Shown here piece after piece: positions 55,104 to 64,000 of a DNA stretch of 64,000 nucleotides. The notes beneath the pieces were generated by a model. It had not been told where the DNA came from. It searched no databases and worked only from the letters and a program-made list of their open reading frames with translations. A program made the translations under genes and the position numbers. Position 1 is the stretch's first letter. The number at the start of each line of letters is the position of its first letter. This stretch comes from Nitrosomonas oligotropha (GTDB lineage Bacteria; Pseudomonadota; Gammaproteobacteria; Burkholderiales; Nitrosomonadaceae). The stretch covers positions 120,738 to 184,737 of the forward strand of contig NZ_QRBZ01000031.1 of NCBI RefSeq assembly GCF_009833085.1, in the 5' to 3' direction.

Positions 55104-55586
55104 ATGAAAAAAAGCTCATTGATTGATTCATGCTGGTTAAAAAATAAAGTAGGAATTTTTCTGGCCGGTATTTTTCTGCAGTCTCCCGGTTATGCAGTTG
55201 CTGAAATGGAATTTTTCTCGATCGCCGACAGCGCCGTTGTCATGTATGACGCGCCGTCGCTGCGAGCCGATAAACTGTTCGTGGCGGATCGTCATCTTCC
55301 CGTAGAGGTTGTGGTGGATGTCGATGGCTGGGCGAAAGTTCGCGACAGTAGTGGAAGTCTTGCCTGGGTGGAAAAGAAAGCGTTGAGTCAGCAGCGCTTT
55401 GTGGTGGTGACGGTGCCATTGGCCAGTGTCCACAAATCAGCCGATGCAAACTCTGAATTAGTGTTCCAGGCTGAAGAGAACATTGTCTTGGAATGGTTGG
55501 ATTCCGATAGTAAAGGCTGGGTCAAAGTGCGGCACGCTGGCGGTCAAACCGGTTATGTCAAAGTCAATCAGGTTTGGGGGTCATGA
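55104..55586 (+). CDS. exported SH3-domain protein
   Basis: A 160-residue protein with a signal peptide (VGIFLAGIFLQSPGYAVA) and two bacterial SH3 repeats: one from AVVMYDAPSLRADKLFVADR to WAKVRDSSGSLAWVEK and one from ASVHKSADANSELVFQAEEN to WVKVRHAGGQTGYVKV. Such pairs usually bind cell-wall peptides. I start at the ATG at 55104, since the upstream part of the frame overlaps secB. Its stop overlaps the gpsA start (ATGA), so translation is coupled. Comparable SH3 proteins stand next to gpsA in other betaproteobacteria. Confidence 0.85.
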   Translation: MKKSSLIDSCWLKNKVGIFLAGIFLQSPGYAVAEMEFFSIADSAVVMYDAPSLRADKLFVADRHLPVEVVVDVDGWAKVRDSSGSLAWVEKKALSQQRFVVVTVPLASVHKSADANSELVFQAEENIVLEWLDSDSKGWVKVRHAGGQTGYVKVNQVWGS

Positions 55587-56575
55587 AAATTGCGGTACTG
55601 GGCGCGGGTGCATGGGGATCCGCCTTAGCGATTAGCCTGTCAGCGCGCCATCAGATTCATCTATGGACAAAGGATCCGGATCATGCAACTGAGATGGATC
55701 GTCAACGAATTAATCAAGCTTTCCTGCCGGGCCACTTACTGCCTGAATCCCTGAAGATTACTGCAACGCTGGAAGAAGCGTTGAAGGATGCCAATCTGGC
55801 GTTAATCGTTGTGCCTGTCGCCGGTTTGCGTGACACATTGCGGGGCATTGTCGCCAGTAAGATCAAAGTGCCGGTTATCTGGGGATGCAAAGGTTTTGAG
55901 TCAGAGACTACTTATCTGCCGCATCAAATTGCTACCGAAGAATTTTCCGGTCTATTGCCGCCTTGCGGTGTATTGTCCGGGCCGAGTTTCGCGGAAGAAG
56001 TGGCTCAAGGACTCCCGACCGCTTTGACACTGGCATCCAAAGATATCGATTTCGCCAGTAAAATGGCTGCAGAATTGCATAGTGCAAGGCTGCGCATCTA
56101 TACCAGTGATGATATTGTTGGGGTGGAAACCGGAGGGGCGGTGAAGAACGTGATCACGATTGCAGCCGGTATTTCCGATGGCATCGGTTTTGGACATAAT
56201 GCCAGAGCAGCACTGATTACACGAGGATTATCAGAGACTATGCGATTGGGGCTTGGCCTGGGGGGGAGCATGAAAACTTTCATGGGACTGGCCGGAGTTG
56301 GTGACTTGATTCTGACAAGTACAGGTGATTTATCCAGAAATAGGCAAGTCGGATTGATGCTGGCGGAAGGGAAATCGCTGGCTGATATTTTAAGTGCATT
56401 AGGACATGTCGCCGAAGGCGTGCACACGGCGAAATCGGTTCTGCAATTAGGCAATCAATTGAAGATTGAAATGCCCATCACTCAAGCGGTTTGCGATATT
56501 CTGCATGGCGTAGTATCCGCCAAGAAAGCGGTCGAAGTGTTGTTAAATCGCGAACAGAAATCGGAAATTTATTAG
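55583..56575 (+). CDS. gpsA: glycerol-3-phosphate dehydrogenase [NAD(P)+]
   Basis: GpsA reduces dihydroxyacetone phosphate to glycerol-3-phosphate for phospholipids. The protein has the NAD loop MKIAVLGAGAWGSALA at its start, WGCKGFE, VLSGPSFAEEVAQGLPTA, the catalytic Lys in ETGGAVKNVITIAAG and GLAGVGDLILT. I start at the ATG at 55583, whose A overlaps the preceding stop region, giving 330 residues. It closes the rhodanese-grxC-secB-SH3-gpsA run. Confidence 0.97.
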   Translation: MKIAVLGAGAWGSALAISLSARHQIHLWTKDPDHATEMDRQRINQAFLPGHLLPESLKITATLEEALKDANLALIVVPVAGLRDTLRGIVASKIKVPVIWGCKGFESETTYLPHQIATEEFSGLLPPCGVLSGPSFAEEVAQGLPTALTLASKDIDFASKMAAELHSARLRIYTSDDIVGVETGGAVKNVITIAAGISDGIGFGHNARAALITRGLSETMRLGLGLGGSMKTFMGLAGVGDLILTSTGDLSRNRQVGLMLAEGKSLADILSALGHVAEGVHTAKSVLQLGNQLKIEMPITQAVCDILHGVVSAKKAVEVLLNREQKSEIY

Positions 56576-56727
56576 CGTGGAATTTATCCCGAGAAGTTCA
56601 AGTTTATTCTATTTCTGGTGACTAGTTATTTGTTTTTATGAAATTTTATAACTGATGCAGTTGGTTGGCTTCTTCTGAAACGGTTGATTTGCTTGATAAA
56701 TAGTGCGGCGAGAACACGCTAATTCGC

Positions 56728-56756
56728 TTGACCAGCCGTTAACAGCTTGATATAAG
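56728..56756 (+). promoter_or_regulatory. sigma-70 promoter of hupB
   Basis: TTGACC at 56728-56733 and TATAAG at 56751-56756 are separated by exactly 17 bases. The predicted transcript starts near 56763, about 50 bases before the HU start codon, and AAGGGG stands seven bases before the ATG. Confidence 0.65.
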
Positions 56757-56812
56757 AGCGTCTGCAGTACTTGCTTGTGATTTAATTACCATTAACCAAG
56801 AAGGGGAATTAT

Positions 56813-57085
56813 ATGAACAAATCCGAACTCATCGAAGCTATCGCAAAATCGGCTAAAATTTCTAAAGCTTCCGCGGGCAGCGCATTGGATGGCGCATTAG
56901 CAGCAATAAAAGGTGCACTCAAAAAAAATGAAAGTGTTACTTTGGTCGGATTTGGGACTTTTAAAGTAGGCACAAGGGCTGCGCGTACAGGCCGTAATCC
57001 CCGTACGGGCGCTGCAATTAAAATCAAAGCAGCGAAGGTTCCTAAATTCAGTGCTGGTAAAGCGCTTAAAGATGCAGTAAACTAG
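56813..57085 (+). CDS. hupB: DNA-binding protein HU
   Basis: HU bends and compacts DNA as a dimer. The 90-residue protein starts [20 protein letters not shown], has [17 protein letters not shown] in the body and the beta-arm [20 protein letters not shown] with the intercalating Pro in RNPRTG. It has its own promoter and is followed after 15 bases by tRNA-Val, so the tRNAs may be processed from the same transcript. HU followed by ppiD is a common order in proteobacteria (hupB-ppiD), here with two tRNAs in between. Confidence 0.97.
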   Translation: MNKSELIEAIAKSAKISKASAGSALDGALAAIKGALKKNESVTLVGFGTFKVGTRAARTGRNPRTGAAIKIKAAKVPKFSAGKALKDAVN

Positions 57086-57100
57086 CGCACTTTCTTGACC

Positions 57101-57176
57101 GGGTGCTTAGCTCAGCTGGTAGAGCGTCGCCCTTACAAGGCGAATGTCGGCGGTTCGATCCCGTCAGCACCCACCA
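57101..57176 (+). tRNA. tRNA-Val (UAC)
   Basis: A 76-base cloverleaf with acceptor GGGTGCT/AGCACCC, anticodon loop CTTACAA (anticodon TAC), T arm with GGTTCGATCC, and an encoded CCA end. Confidence 0.97.
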
Positions 57177-57195
57177 GTCAAATTTGCTAGTTCTA

Positions 57196-57272
57196 GGAGT
57201 GGTAGTTCAGTTGGTTAGAATACCGGCCTGTCACGCCGGGGGTCGCGGGTTCGAGTCCCGTCCACTCCGCCA
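57196..57272 (+). tRNA. tRNA-Asp (GUC)
   Basis: A 77-base cloverleaf with acceptor GGAGTGG/CCACTCC, anticodon stem CCGGC/GCCGG around CTGTCAC (anticodon GTC), and an encoded CCA. It lies 19 bases after tRNA-Val and is probably co-transcribed. Confidence 0.97.
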
Positions 57273-57349
57273 AATTAGGTTTTCAGCTTACGATAAGTAA
57301 AAAGCTCTTTGATCGTCATTTCACTTTCTAGCATTCTCAGGTTCTAATT

Positions 57350-59233
57350 GTGTTTGATTTCGTCAACCGTAAAAAGCGTGTCGTACAAGTCTTCATGGGC
57401 TTGCTAATATTACCCTTCTTGTTTTGGGGTGTTGAATCGTATCGTACGATGGGCGGCGAAGGTTATGTTGCGGTAGTGGATGGTGAAGAAATTCCACGGC
57501 GTGAATATGAGCAAGCACTACGTGATCATCATGAAAGAATGCGCGCGATGCTGGGTGCAAATTTCGATAGCGCGATGCTAGATACTTTTGAAGTAAAAAA
57601 CTCGGTGCTGGAAAGGCTCATTCAGCAGAGACTATTACACCGGGAAGCTGTTAGTAACGGTTTTACCGTACTGGATTCACAGCTGATCAAAACTCTCCGG
57701 GAAGCCTCCGCATTCCAAAAAGATGGTAAATTTTCCAAGCAGCAATACGAAGAATTGCTGCGCAATCAAGGGTTAACTCCAGCGGTATTTGAGTCGCGTG
57801 TACGTCAGGAGCTTCTGCTTCAGCAATTATTAGACGGTTACAGTGACAATGCATTTGCTCCCAAAGCAGTGGCCGAGAAAGTTCATTATCTTGCTGAAGT
57901 TAAACGCGAAGTAAATCAATCACAAATCACGCCTGAACAATTTCTATCGCAAGTGACACCGGAAGAGTCCGATATTACGAGTTATTATGACAAGCATAGG
58001 GCTGATTTTGACTTGCCGGAACGTGCGCGAGTTGAATATTTGGTGTTAACGCTGGATGCAGTAGCCAAGAATGAAACAGTGAGCGATGAAGCGATTAGTA
58101 CTTATTTTTCCGAGCATCAGAATGAATTTGGTAAAGCCGAAGAACGTAAAGCCAGTCATGTTTTGATTACTATAGCAGCTGATGCCACGGATGACGAGAA
58201 ACGCGCAGCAAAAGAAAAAGCCGAAAGCATTCTGGAGAAAATTAAGCAAAATCCTGATCAGTTCGCAGAAATTGCCAAGCAAGATTCGGATGATCCAGGT
58301 TCGGCAATGCGCGGCGGAGACCTGGGCTTCTTTGGCCGTGGTGTCATGGTTAAAGCCTTTGAAGATAAAATTTTTTCAATGCAGCTGGATGAAGTGAGCG
58401 ATATCGTGGAGACGAATTTTGGTTTCCATGTCATCAAACTGACCGCTATCAAGGAGGAAAAACGTCCTGATTTGGAAGAAGTGCGCGAACAGATTGCAAA
58501 TAAACTCAAATTAGAGATGGTGAGCAGTATTTTTGGAGAAATTGCCGAGGACTTCAGTAATATAGTTTACGAACAAGGTGATAATCTGCAAGCTGCGGCA
58601 GAGAAATTTGAACTATCCACACAAGAGAGTGATTGGATTACGAGAGATAAGGCAGAGCCGTCCATTCTTGCGAATGAGAAATTGTTGTCCGCAATCTTCT
58701 CGGCGGATGTGATTTCAAACCACCGTAATACTGAAGCAATTGAAGTGCAGCCCGATACATTTGTGTCAGCTCGCATTCTTGAGCATAAGCCTGCTACGAC
58801 GCAATCGCTTGAGGTCGTCAGAGAGCAGATCGTGGAAAAGCTTAGAAAGCAAGTGGCTGAAGCGAAAGCGGTGGAGGAAGGGCAAGCCAAGCTGGTGCGC
58901 TTACAAGCTGGTGAAGCAGTGAATGATGTTACCTGGGACGAAGTCAAGCAGATTTCTTATATGCAGCCGCAAGGACTGGATCATGAAACATTAAGAGCTG
59001 TTTTTAGAGCCAAGACTAATGCTCTGCCAGTGTATACGGGGGCTATTAATCCAAAAGGCGGATTTAACCTGATACGAATCAACAAAGTCGTTGAGTCCGA
59101 ATCTGCAGATAAAAATAAATTGGATGTTTTTACCAAACAGCTCCAGCAGATGATTACACAAGAAGAAGTCTCGTCATACTTAGCTGCCCTTAGGCAGCGT
59201 TACGATGTAAAAGTTAAGCAAGACGGCTTCTAG
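57350..59233 (+). CDS. ppiD: periplasmic chaperone/peptidyl-prolyl isomerase PpiD (SurA_N and rotamase domains)
   Basis: PpiD is anchored in the inner membrane next to SecYEG and helps secreted proteins fold. The 627-residue protein has one N-terminal membrane segment (VVQVFMGLLILPFLFWGV), a SurA_N-like helical part (about 35-190), and a parvulin domain near 265-360 (KASHVLIT, GGDLGFFGRGVMVKAFEDKIF, TNFGFHVIKL). The C-terminal ~250 residues are helical. The start is a GTG. The parvulin motifs look intact, unlike E. coli PpiD, which is largely inactive. It follows hupB and the two tRNAs. Confidence 0.92.
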   Translation: MFDFVNRKKRVVQVFMGLLILPFLFWGVESYRTMGGEGYVAVVDGEEIPRREYEQALRDHHERMRAMLGANFDSAMLDTFEVKNSVLERLIQQRLLHREAVSNGFTVLDSQLIKTLREASAFQKDGKFSKQQYEELLRNQGLTPAVFESRVRQELLLQQLLDGYSDNAFAPKAVAEKVHYLAEVKREVNQSQITPEQFLSQVTPEESDITSYYDKHRADFDLPERARVEYLVLTLDAVAKNETVSDEAISTYFSEHQNEFGKAEERKASHVLITIAADATDDEKRAAKEKAESILEKIKQNPDQFAEIAKQDSDDPGSAMRGGDLGFFGRGVMVKAFEDKIFSMQLDEVSDIVETNFGFHVIKLTAIKEEKRPDLEEVREQIANKLKLEMVSSIFGEIAEDFSNIVYEQGDNLQAAAEKFELSTQESDWITRDKAEPSILANEKLLSAIFSADVISNHRNTEAIEVQPDTFVSARILEHKPATTQSLEVVREQIVEKLRKQVAEAKAVEEGQAKLVRLQAGEAVNDVTWDEVKQISYMQPQGLDHETLRAVFRAKTNALPVYTGAINPKGGFNLIRINKVVESESADKNKLDVFTKQLQQMITQEEVSSYLAALRQRYDVKVKQDGF

Positions 59234-59266
59234 TTTCCTGAATTTATTGCACGCTGTGTTTAGCAG

Positions 59267-60052
59267 TTAATCGTTCAGATTAAACGCAACGGTGTTAAAT
59301 CCTGCGTCGACATAAGTTATTTCCCCGGTAATGCCACTCGCAAGATCGCTGCACAAGAAAGCCGCAACGTTGCCGACTTCATCCGTGGTTACATTGCGCC
59401 GCAATGGTGAGACCTTCTCCGTATAACCTAATAATCTCCCAAAATTTCCGATACCTGCGGCGGCCAATGTTTTGATCGGACCGGCGGAAATGGCGTTGAC
59501 GCGAATACCTTTAGGACCCAAGCTGGAAGCCATGAAACGGACATTTGCTTCGAGACTTGCTTTAGCCAAACCCATGACGTTATAGTTCGGCATGACCCGG
59601 ACTGCACCCAAGTAGCTTAATGTCAGCAAAGCGCCATTGCGGTTTTGCAGTAACGGTAATGCGGCTTTGGCAAGTGCGGAAAAACTGTAGGCGCTGATGT
59701 CATGCGCGATGCGGAAAGCTTCTCGATTGACGCTGTCCAGGTAATCACCGGTTAATGCTTCGCGCGGTGCGAAGGCAATGGAATGCACAATACAATCGAG
59801 TGAATCCCAATGTTTTTGCAAGTTCTCGAAACAGGCGGCGATTTCATTGTCATTGGCGACATCGCAAGGAAATAGCAGATTGCTATCAAATTCTGCCGCC
59901 AGCTTTTCCACCCGCCCACGAACTTCTTCGCCCTGATAAGTGAAAGCCAGCGACGCACCTTCTCGTTTCATAGCTTTTGCAATACCGTAAGCAATGGACC
60001 GGTTGCTGAGCAGCCCGGTGATGAGAATGCGTTTATTTGCCAGAAACCCCAT
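59267..60052 (-). CDS. fabI: enoyl-[acyl-carrier-protein] reductase (NADH)
   Basis: FabI catalyses the last reduction of fatty-acid elongation and is the target of triclosan. The protein has the SDR-type loop [20 protein letters not shown], the Tyr/Lys pair in [19 protein letters not shown], and the [14 protein letters not shown] loop that covers the substrate. I use the ATG at 60052, which follows AAGGAA and gives 261 residues; the frame stays open to 60151. It converges on ppiD with only 33 bases between the stops. Confidence 0.96.
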   Translation of the reverse strand: MGFLANKRILITGLLSNRSIAYGIAKAMKREGASLAFTYQGEEVRGRVEKLAAEFDSNLLFPCDVANDNEIAACFENLQKHWDSLDCIVHSIAFAPREALTGDYLDSVNREAFRIAHDISAYSFSALAKAALPLLQNRNGALLTLSYLGAVRVMPNYNVMGLAKASLEANVRFMASSLGPKGIRVNAISAGPIKTLAAAGIGNFGRLLGYTEKVSPLRRNVTTDEVGNVAAFLCSDLASGITGEITYVDAGFNTVAFNLND

Positions 60053-60190
60053 ATAATTTCCTTGTAGAATTGAGTAAATTGTCAAATTATAGCCGATGGG
60101 TGGCATAAGATGGAATTGTGTAAAGGGAGATATATAGGATGCTAGTGTCATTTTTACTTAAAACATGGATTCCAGCGAAACAAAATTGCA

Positions 60191-62392
60191 ATGGATAAAC
60201 GGATTCTTTTGCCTGGATTGTTGATACTTTTGGCTTGGCTTACCGCGTGTAGCGGACATCAATGGAATAATCCCTATGCAGCGGAAGATACGGAAAAAAA
60301 CATTCTCTACACGGTATTCACAGAACGGCCTAAGCATCTGGACCCGGTGCAATCCTATAGTTCCAATGAAATTCAGTTCACTGCACAAATTTATGAGCCG
60401 CCGCTGCAATATCATTATTTAAAGCGGCCATTCGTGCTGATTCCGGCTACAGCAGAAGAAATACCCGTAGTGCAGTATTTGGATGCTCACGGCAATCCAT
60501 TGCCGGGCGATGCGCAGCCGGATGATATTGCCTATAGCGTGTATGAAATTACAATCAAAGCAGGGATTCATTTTCAACCTCACCCGGCATTTGCACGCGA
60601 TACGCAGGGTCACTGGTTGTACCATGATCTGAACCAGCAGGAGATGGCATCCGTGCGGAAACTTGCGGATTTTTCGCAAACCGGTACCAGGGAATTGGTG
60701 GCGGAAGATTATGTATATCAGATCAAGCGCTTGGCGCATCCAAAATTGCATTCGCCGATTTATGGGCTGATGGCTGATTATATTGCCGGACTCAGGGAAT
60801 ATGCCGATGTGCTGAAGCAAGCCGAGCAGAACCGGCCGGAGGAAAAAACATTCCTGGATTTAAGAGAGTATCGATTGGAAGGCGTGCAAGCTGTCGATAG
60901 ATACACTTACCGCATCACAATAAAAGGCAAATACCCGCAATTTGTGTATTGGCTGGCGATGCCTTTTTTTGCCCCGATTCCATGGGAAGCGGATCGCTTT
61001 TATTCGCAGCAAGGATTAAAACAAAAAAATATCACATTGGATTGGTATCCGGTTGGCACCGGCCCCTATATGCTGACCGAGAACGATCCTAATTCACGGA
61101 TGGTATTGGAGAAGAACCCGAATTTCCATGATGAATACTATCCTGCCGAAGGCATGCCGGGAGATGAGGAAAATGGCCTTCTCGTAGATGCCGGTAAGAA
61201 ATTACCATTCATTGATAAAATTATTTTCACCCGGGAAAAGGAGAGTATTCCAAGATGGAATAAATTCCTGCAAGGTTATTACGATGCCAGCGGTATTGGC
61301 TCGGATAGCTTCGATCAAGCTGTGCAGCTGGTGGGGCAGGGTGAAGCGACGGTGACCGAGGCAATGGCTGAGCAGGGGATACGGCTGGAGACGGCGGTGG
61401 CGGCATCGACTTACTACATGGGATTTAATATGCTCGATCCGGTCGTCGGCGGCAGAAATGAACGAGAGCGCGAATCGGCTAGAAAACTGCGCCAAGCGAT
61501 TTCGATCGCCGTGGATTACGAAGAGTTTATTTCGATTTTTGCCAATGGCCGTGGAATGCCGGCGCAAAGTCCCATTTCGCCGGGTATTGCAGGCTACCGG
61601 GAGGGTGAGGAGGGCATCAATCCGGTGGTATACGACTGGATAAACGGTGAGCCGCGGCGCAAATCAATTCAAGCTGCAAAAGCATTGCTGGCGGAAGCGG
61701 GTTATCCGGACGGAATAGATCAACGGACCGGTGCGCCGCTCATTTTATATTTTGATGTGACTGCGCGCAGTGCTGAAGATAGGTCCAGACTGGATTGGAT
61801 GCGTAAGCAATTTCAGAAATTAAATATCCAGCTGGTCGTGAGAAGTACTGATTACAATCGCTTTCAGGACAAGATCCGCAAAGGGAATGCGCAGATCTTT
61901 GAATGGGGCTGGAATGCCGACTATCCGGACGCGGAAAATTTTCTATTCTTATTGTACGGACCGCAACGTAAAGTAGGTAATAGTGGTGAGAATGCGGCGA
62001 ATTATCACAATGCGCAATACGATCGCTTGTTTGAGCAGATGAAAAATATGGAGGACGGGCCTCAGCGGCAACAAATTATTGACCGCATGATTGAGATTTT
62101 GCGCTTCGATGCACCGTGGTTATGGGGGTATCATCCGAAGGACTATGGCTTGTATCACGCCTGGTATCAGAATGTAAAACCCAACCGGATATCGAATAAT
62201 AATCTGAAATATTTCAAAATCGATACTGCCTTGAGGACGCAAAAGCGCGCCGAATGGAATGAGCCGGTTATATGGCCAGTAGTGTTGATTTTGGCTGTGC
62301 TGGCAGTCAGTTTTGTTCCCGCTGTGAATGCCTTTCGCCGCCACGAGAGCAGTACCGCCGTGCGCGCAGCTTCTTCGGATACTACGGGCTAA
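60191..62392 (+). CDS. ABC transporter substrate-binding lipoprotein (peptide/OppA type) with C-terminal membrane anchor
   Basis: A 733-residue extracytoplasmic binding protein of SBP family 5. The signal ends in lipobox LTAC. Family traits include YEPPLQYHYLKRPFVLIPAT, GVQAVDRYTYRITIKG, WYPVGTGPYMLTENDPNSRM and WGWNADYPDAENFLFLLYGP. It is longer than the usual 530-600 residues and has a hydrophobic C-terminal segment (VIWPVVLILAVLAVSF), an unusual second anchor. The permease gene starts five bases after its stop. The substrate may be peptides, but this is inferred from the family. No ATPase gene is adjacent. Confidence 0.88.
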   Translation: MDKRILLPGLLILLAWLTACSGHQWNNPYAAEDTEKNILYTVFTERPKHLDPVQSYSSNEIQFTAQIYEPPLQYHYLKRPFVLIPATAEEIPVVQYLDAHGNPLPGDAQPDDIAYSVYEITIKAGIHFQPHPAFARDTQGHWLYHDLNQQEMASVRKLADFSQTGTRELVAEDYVYQIKRLAHPKLHSPIYGLMADYIAGLREYADVLKQAEQNRPEEKTFLDLREYRLEGVQAVDRYTYRITIKGKYPQFVYWLAMPFFAPIPWEADRFYSQQGLKQKNITLDWYPVGTGPYMLTENDPNSRMVLEKNPNFHDEYYPAEGMPGDEENGLLVDAGKKLPFIDKIIFTREKESIPRWNKFLQGYYDASGIGSDSFDQAVQLVGQGEATVTEAMAEQGIRLETAVAASTYYMGFNMLDPVVGGRNERERESARKLRQAISIAVDYEEFISIFANGRGMPAQSPISPGIAGYREGEEGINPVVYDWINGEPRRKSIQAAKALLAEAGYPDGIDQRTGAPLILYFDVTARSAEDRSRLDWMRKQFQKLNIQLVVRSTDYNRFQDKIRKGNAQIFEWGWNADYPDAENFLFLLYGPQRKVGNSGENAANYHNAQYDRLFEQMKNMEDGPQRQQIIDRMIEILRFDAPWLWGYHPKDYGLYHAWYQNVKPNRISNNNLKYFKIDTALRTQKRAEWNEPVIWPVVLILAVLAVSFVPAVNAFRRHESSTAVRAASSDTTG

Positions 62393-62397
62393 GTTAA

Positions 62398-63375
62398 ATG
62401 CTGAGTTATATCATCAGGCGCATTTTTTATGCGATTCCGATTCTGATCGGGGTTAATCTCATCACATTCGTGTTGTTCTTTGTCGTGAATACACCCGATG
62501 ACATGGCGCGAATGCAGTTAGGAATTAAGTATGTAACACCCGAAGCGATCGAAAAATGGAAGGCGGAACGAGGTTATGATAAACCGTTGTTATTCAATCA
62601 GGAAGCGGAAAATCTGGATAAATTGACCAATACCATTTTTTTTGAGAAATCGGTATCCATGTTTATTTTTGATTTCGGGAAAGCGGATGATGGCCGGGAT
62701 ATCGCTCAGGAAATCAAGTCGCGCATGCTGCCAAGTCTGGCGATCGCGTTGCCAGTCTTTGTGTTGGGTTTGATTGTGTACATTACTTTTGCGTTGCTGA
62801 TGGTTTTTTTTCGCGCCACTTACATCGATTTCCTGGGTGTGGTTTTGTGCGTGGCGCTGATGTCAATTTCCAGCTTATTTTATATTATCGTCGGACAATT
62901 TCTGATCAGTAAGCTATGGCACTGGGTGCCCATATCCGGTTACGAAACCGGGCTTGATGCCGCAAAATTTTTATTTTTACCGGTTATCATCGGTGTGATC
63001 AGTAGTGCGGGATCCAATATACGCTGGTACCGCACCATATTTCTGGAAGAAATGAATAAGGAATATGTGCGCACAGCCAGGGCCAAAGGACTATCCGAAC
63101 GCATTGTGCTATTCCGGCATGTTCTTGGGAATGCGTTGATTCCAATTTTAACCGGTGCGGTTGTTGTGGTACCTTTACTATTTCTCGGCAGCCTGCTGGT
63201 TGAGTCGTTTTTTGGCATCCCGGGATTGGGCAGCTATACCATCGACGCGATTAACTCGCAGGATTTTGCGATTGTAAGGGCAATGGTTTTTTTGGGTTCT
63301 TTGTTATATATCATAGGCTTGGTTTTGACAGACATATCGTACACACTGGTGGACCCAAGAATCCGCTTGTCTTAG
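62398..63375 (+). CDS. ABC transporter permease (OppB/DppB type)
   Basis: A 325-residue membrane protein with six hydrophobic segments. It begins with the family motif MLSYIIRRIFYAIPILIGVN, and the ABC-interaction loop reads YVRTARAKGLSERIVLFRHV followed by LIPILTGAVVVVPLLFLG. It is translationally close to the binding-protein gene. The expected second permease (OppC) and ATPases (OppD/F) do not follow: tRNA genes and tuf come next. The transporter must be completed by genes elsewhere, or the system is reduced. Confidence 0.92.
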   Translation: MLSYIIRRIFYAIPILIGVNLITFVLFFVVNTPDDMARMQLGIKYVTPEAIEKWKAERGYDKPLLFNQEAENLDKLTNTIFFEKSVSMFIFDFGKADDGRDIAQEIKSRMLPSLAIALPVFVLGLIVYITFALLMVFFRATYIDFLGVVLCVALMSISSLFYIIVGQFLISKLWHWVPISGYETGLDAAKFLFLPVIIGVISSAGSNIRWYRTIFLEEMNKEYVRTARAKGLSERIVLFRHVLGNALIPILTGAVVVVPLLFLGSLLVESFFGIPGLGSYTIDAINSQDFAIVRAMVFLGSLLYIIGLVLTDISYTLVDPRIRLS

Positions 63376-63564
63376 TGAGGTAAAGACAGAATTCGCTATT
63401 TCTGGTAGATGACAAAGTTTTGTGGCATCGAAACATACGCTAACAACTGTAAATGTGTTCTTGCCAAAAACTACGGATGGCATTAATCCCTGTCTATCTA
63501 CAACTTCCCGTTAAAACTAGATTGACTTATCAGTCCAATATATTCATAATCGCCAGTTTCGTTC

Positions 63565-63650
<86 letters not shown>

Positions 63651-63734
63651 TTTTGGAAATGCAGTAAGAATAGCAGGGCAATAGCTCTTGCTGATATGGG
63701 TTTAAGTTGTGCTTCTTGCAAGCGGCGAACTAGT

Positions 63735-63808
63735 GCGGGTGTAGCTCAATGGTAGAGCAGAAGCCTTCCAAGCTTACGATGAGGGTTCGATTCCCTTCAC
63801 CCGCTCCA
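63735..63808 (+). tRNA. tRNA-Gly (UCC)
   Basis: A 74-base cloverleaf with acceptor GCGGGTG/CACCCGC, anticodon loop CTTCCAA (anticodon TCC), and an encoded CCA. Second member of the Tyr-Gly-Thr run. Confidence 0.97.
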
Positions 63809-63854
63809 AATGGGAATTAGCAGTTAAAACGGTAAAGTAGGGTTGTTTATGCTT

Positions 63855-63929
<75 letters not shown>

Positions 63930-63978
63930 TAGGTTGTATGTAAAATTGTATGGTTAAGCACGCATAGGGGAAACAGAT

Positions 63979-64000
63979 ATGGCAAAGAGTAAATTTGAGC
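63979..64000 (+). CDS. tuf: elongation factor Tu, first codons only
   Basis: The last 22 bases encode MAKSKFE, the start of EF-Tu, preceded by AGGGGAAAC as ribosome site and by the tRNA-Tyr/Gly/Thr run that precedes tufB in many proteobacteria. The gene continues beyond the window. Confidence 0.85.

Noticed and set aside
57101..57272. tRNA pair as an integration site of a genomic island
   Set aside because: Flanking genes are the usual hupB and ppiD, no integrase is present and no repeated tRNA 3' end was seen nearby.

Overview
The window is about 64 kb of a bacterial chromosome that reads as a betaproteobacterium of the Nitrosomonas type (family Nitrosomonadaceae). This is inferred from conserved gene orders (rlmE-ftsH-folP-glmM, lspA-ileS-ribF, gpmA-envC-ctpA-moeB, grxC-secB-gpsA, tRNA-Tyr/Gly/Thr-tuf), from the look of the proteins and from moderate GC. 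No ammonia-oxidation gene lies here, so the genus is a judgement and not a proof.

Layout. 1-30.8 kb is mostly core metabolism and housekeeping: a membrane GGDEF-EAL sensor, an FMN glutamate-synthase-like protein, nadC, cysG, a lone pstS behind a good Pho box, glmM, folP, ftsH, rlmE, yhbY, greA, carB and carA, a small PH-domain membrane protein, a second GGDEF-EAL protein, an unknown secreted protein, an isolated DUF6602/PD-(D/E)XK-like gene, a two-subunit biotin carboxylase (pyruvate carboxylase type), an outer-membrane beta-barrel and a 5'-nucleotidase lipoprotein.

31-44 kb is the accessory part. It begins with a RoxA-like di-haem cytochrome c lipoprotein followed at once by a cytochrome P450. 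Next come a small lipoprotein with its own terminator, a Mut7-C ubiquitin/RNase protein, a repeat-rich secreted protein and an AI-2E family permease. A stress-envelope cluster follows, with yqjD/yqjE-like genes, a Cys-motif periplasmic protein and a PRC-barrel protein. The end of this part is a decayed zone: a dihydrolipoamide dehydrogenase stub, a frameshifted transposase remnant, a chemoreceptor tail and an intact cheW.

44-64 kb returns to core genes: lspA-ileS-ribF, slmA, the gpmA-envC-ctpA-moeB operon, rhodanese-grxC-secB-SH3-gpsA, hupB, tRNA-Val and tRNA-Asp, ppiD, fabI, a peptide-type ABC binding protein with one permease, tRNA-Tyr, tRNA-Gly and tRNA-Thr, and the first codons of tuf.

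The most unusual items are the di-haem oxygenase-like lipoprotein paired with a P450, the decayed chemotaxis locus, the GGD(F/Y)-repeat/His-rich secreted protein, and the lone nuclease-like DUF6602 gene. No CRISPR array, prophage or obvious large defence island is visible.
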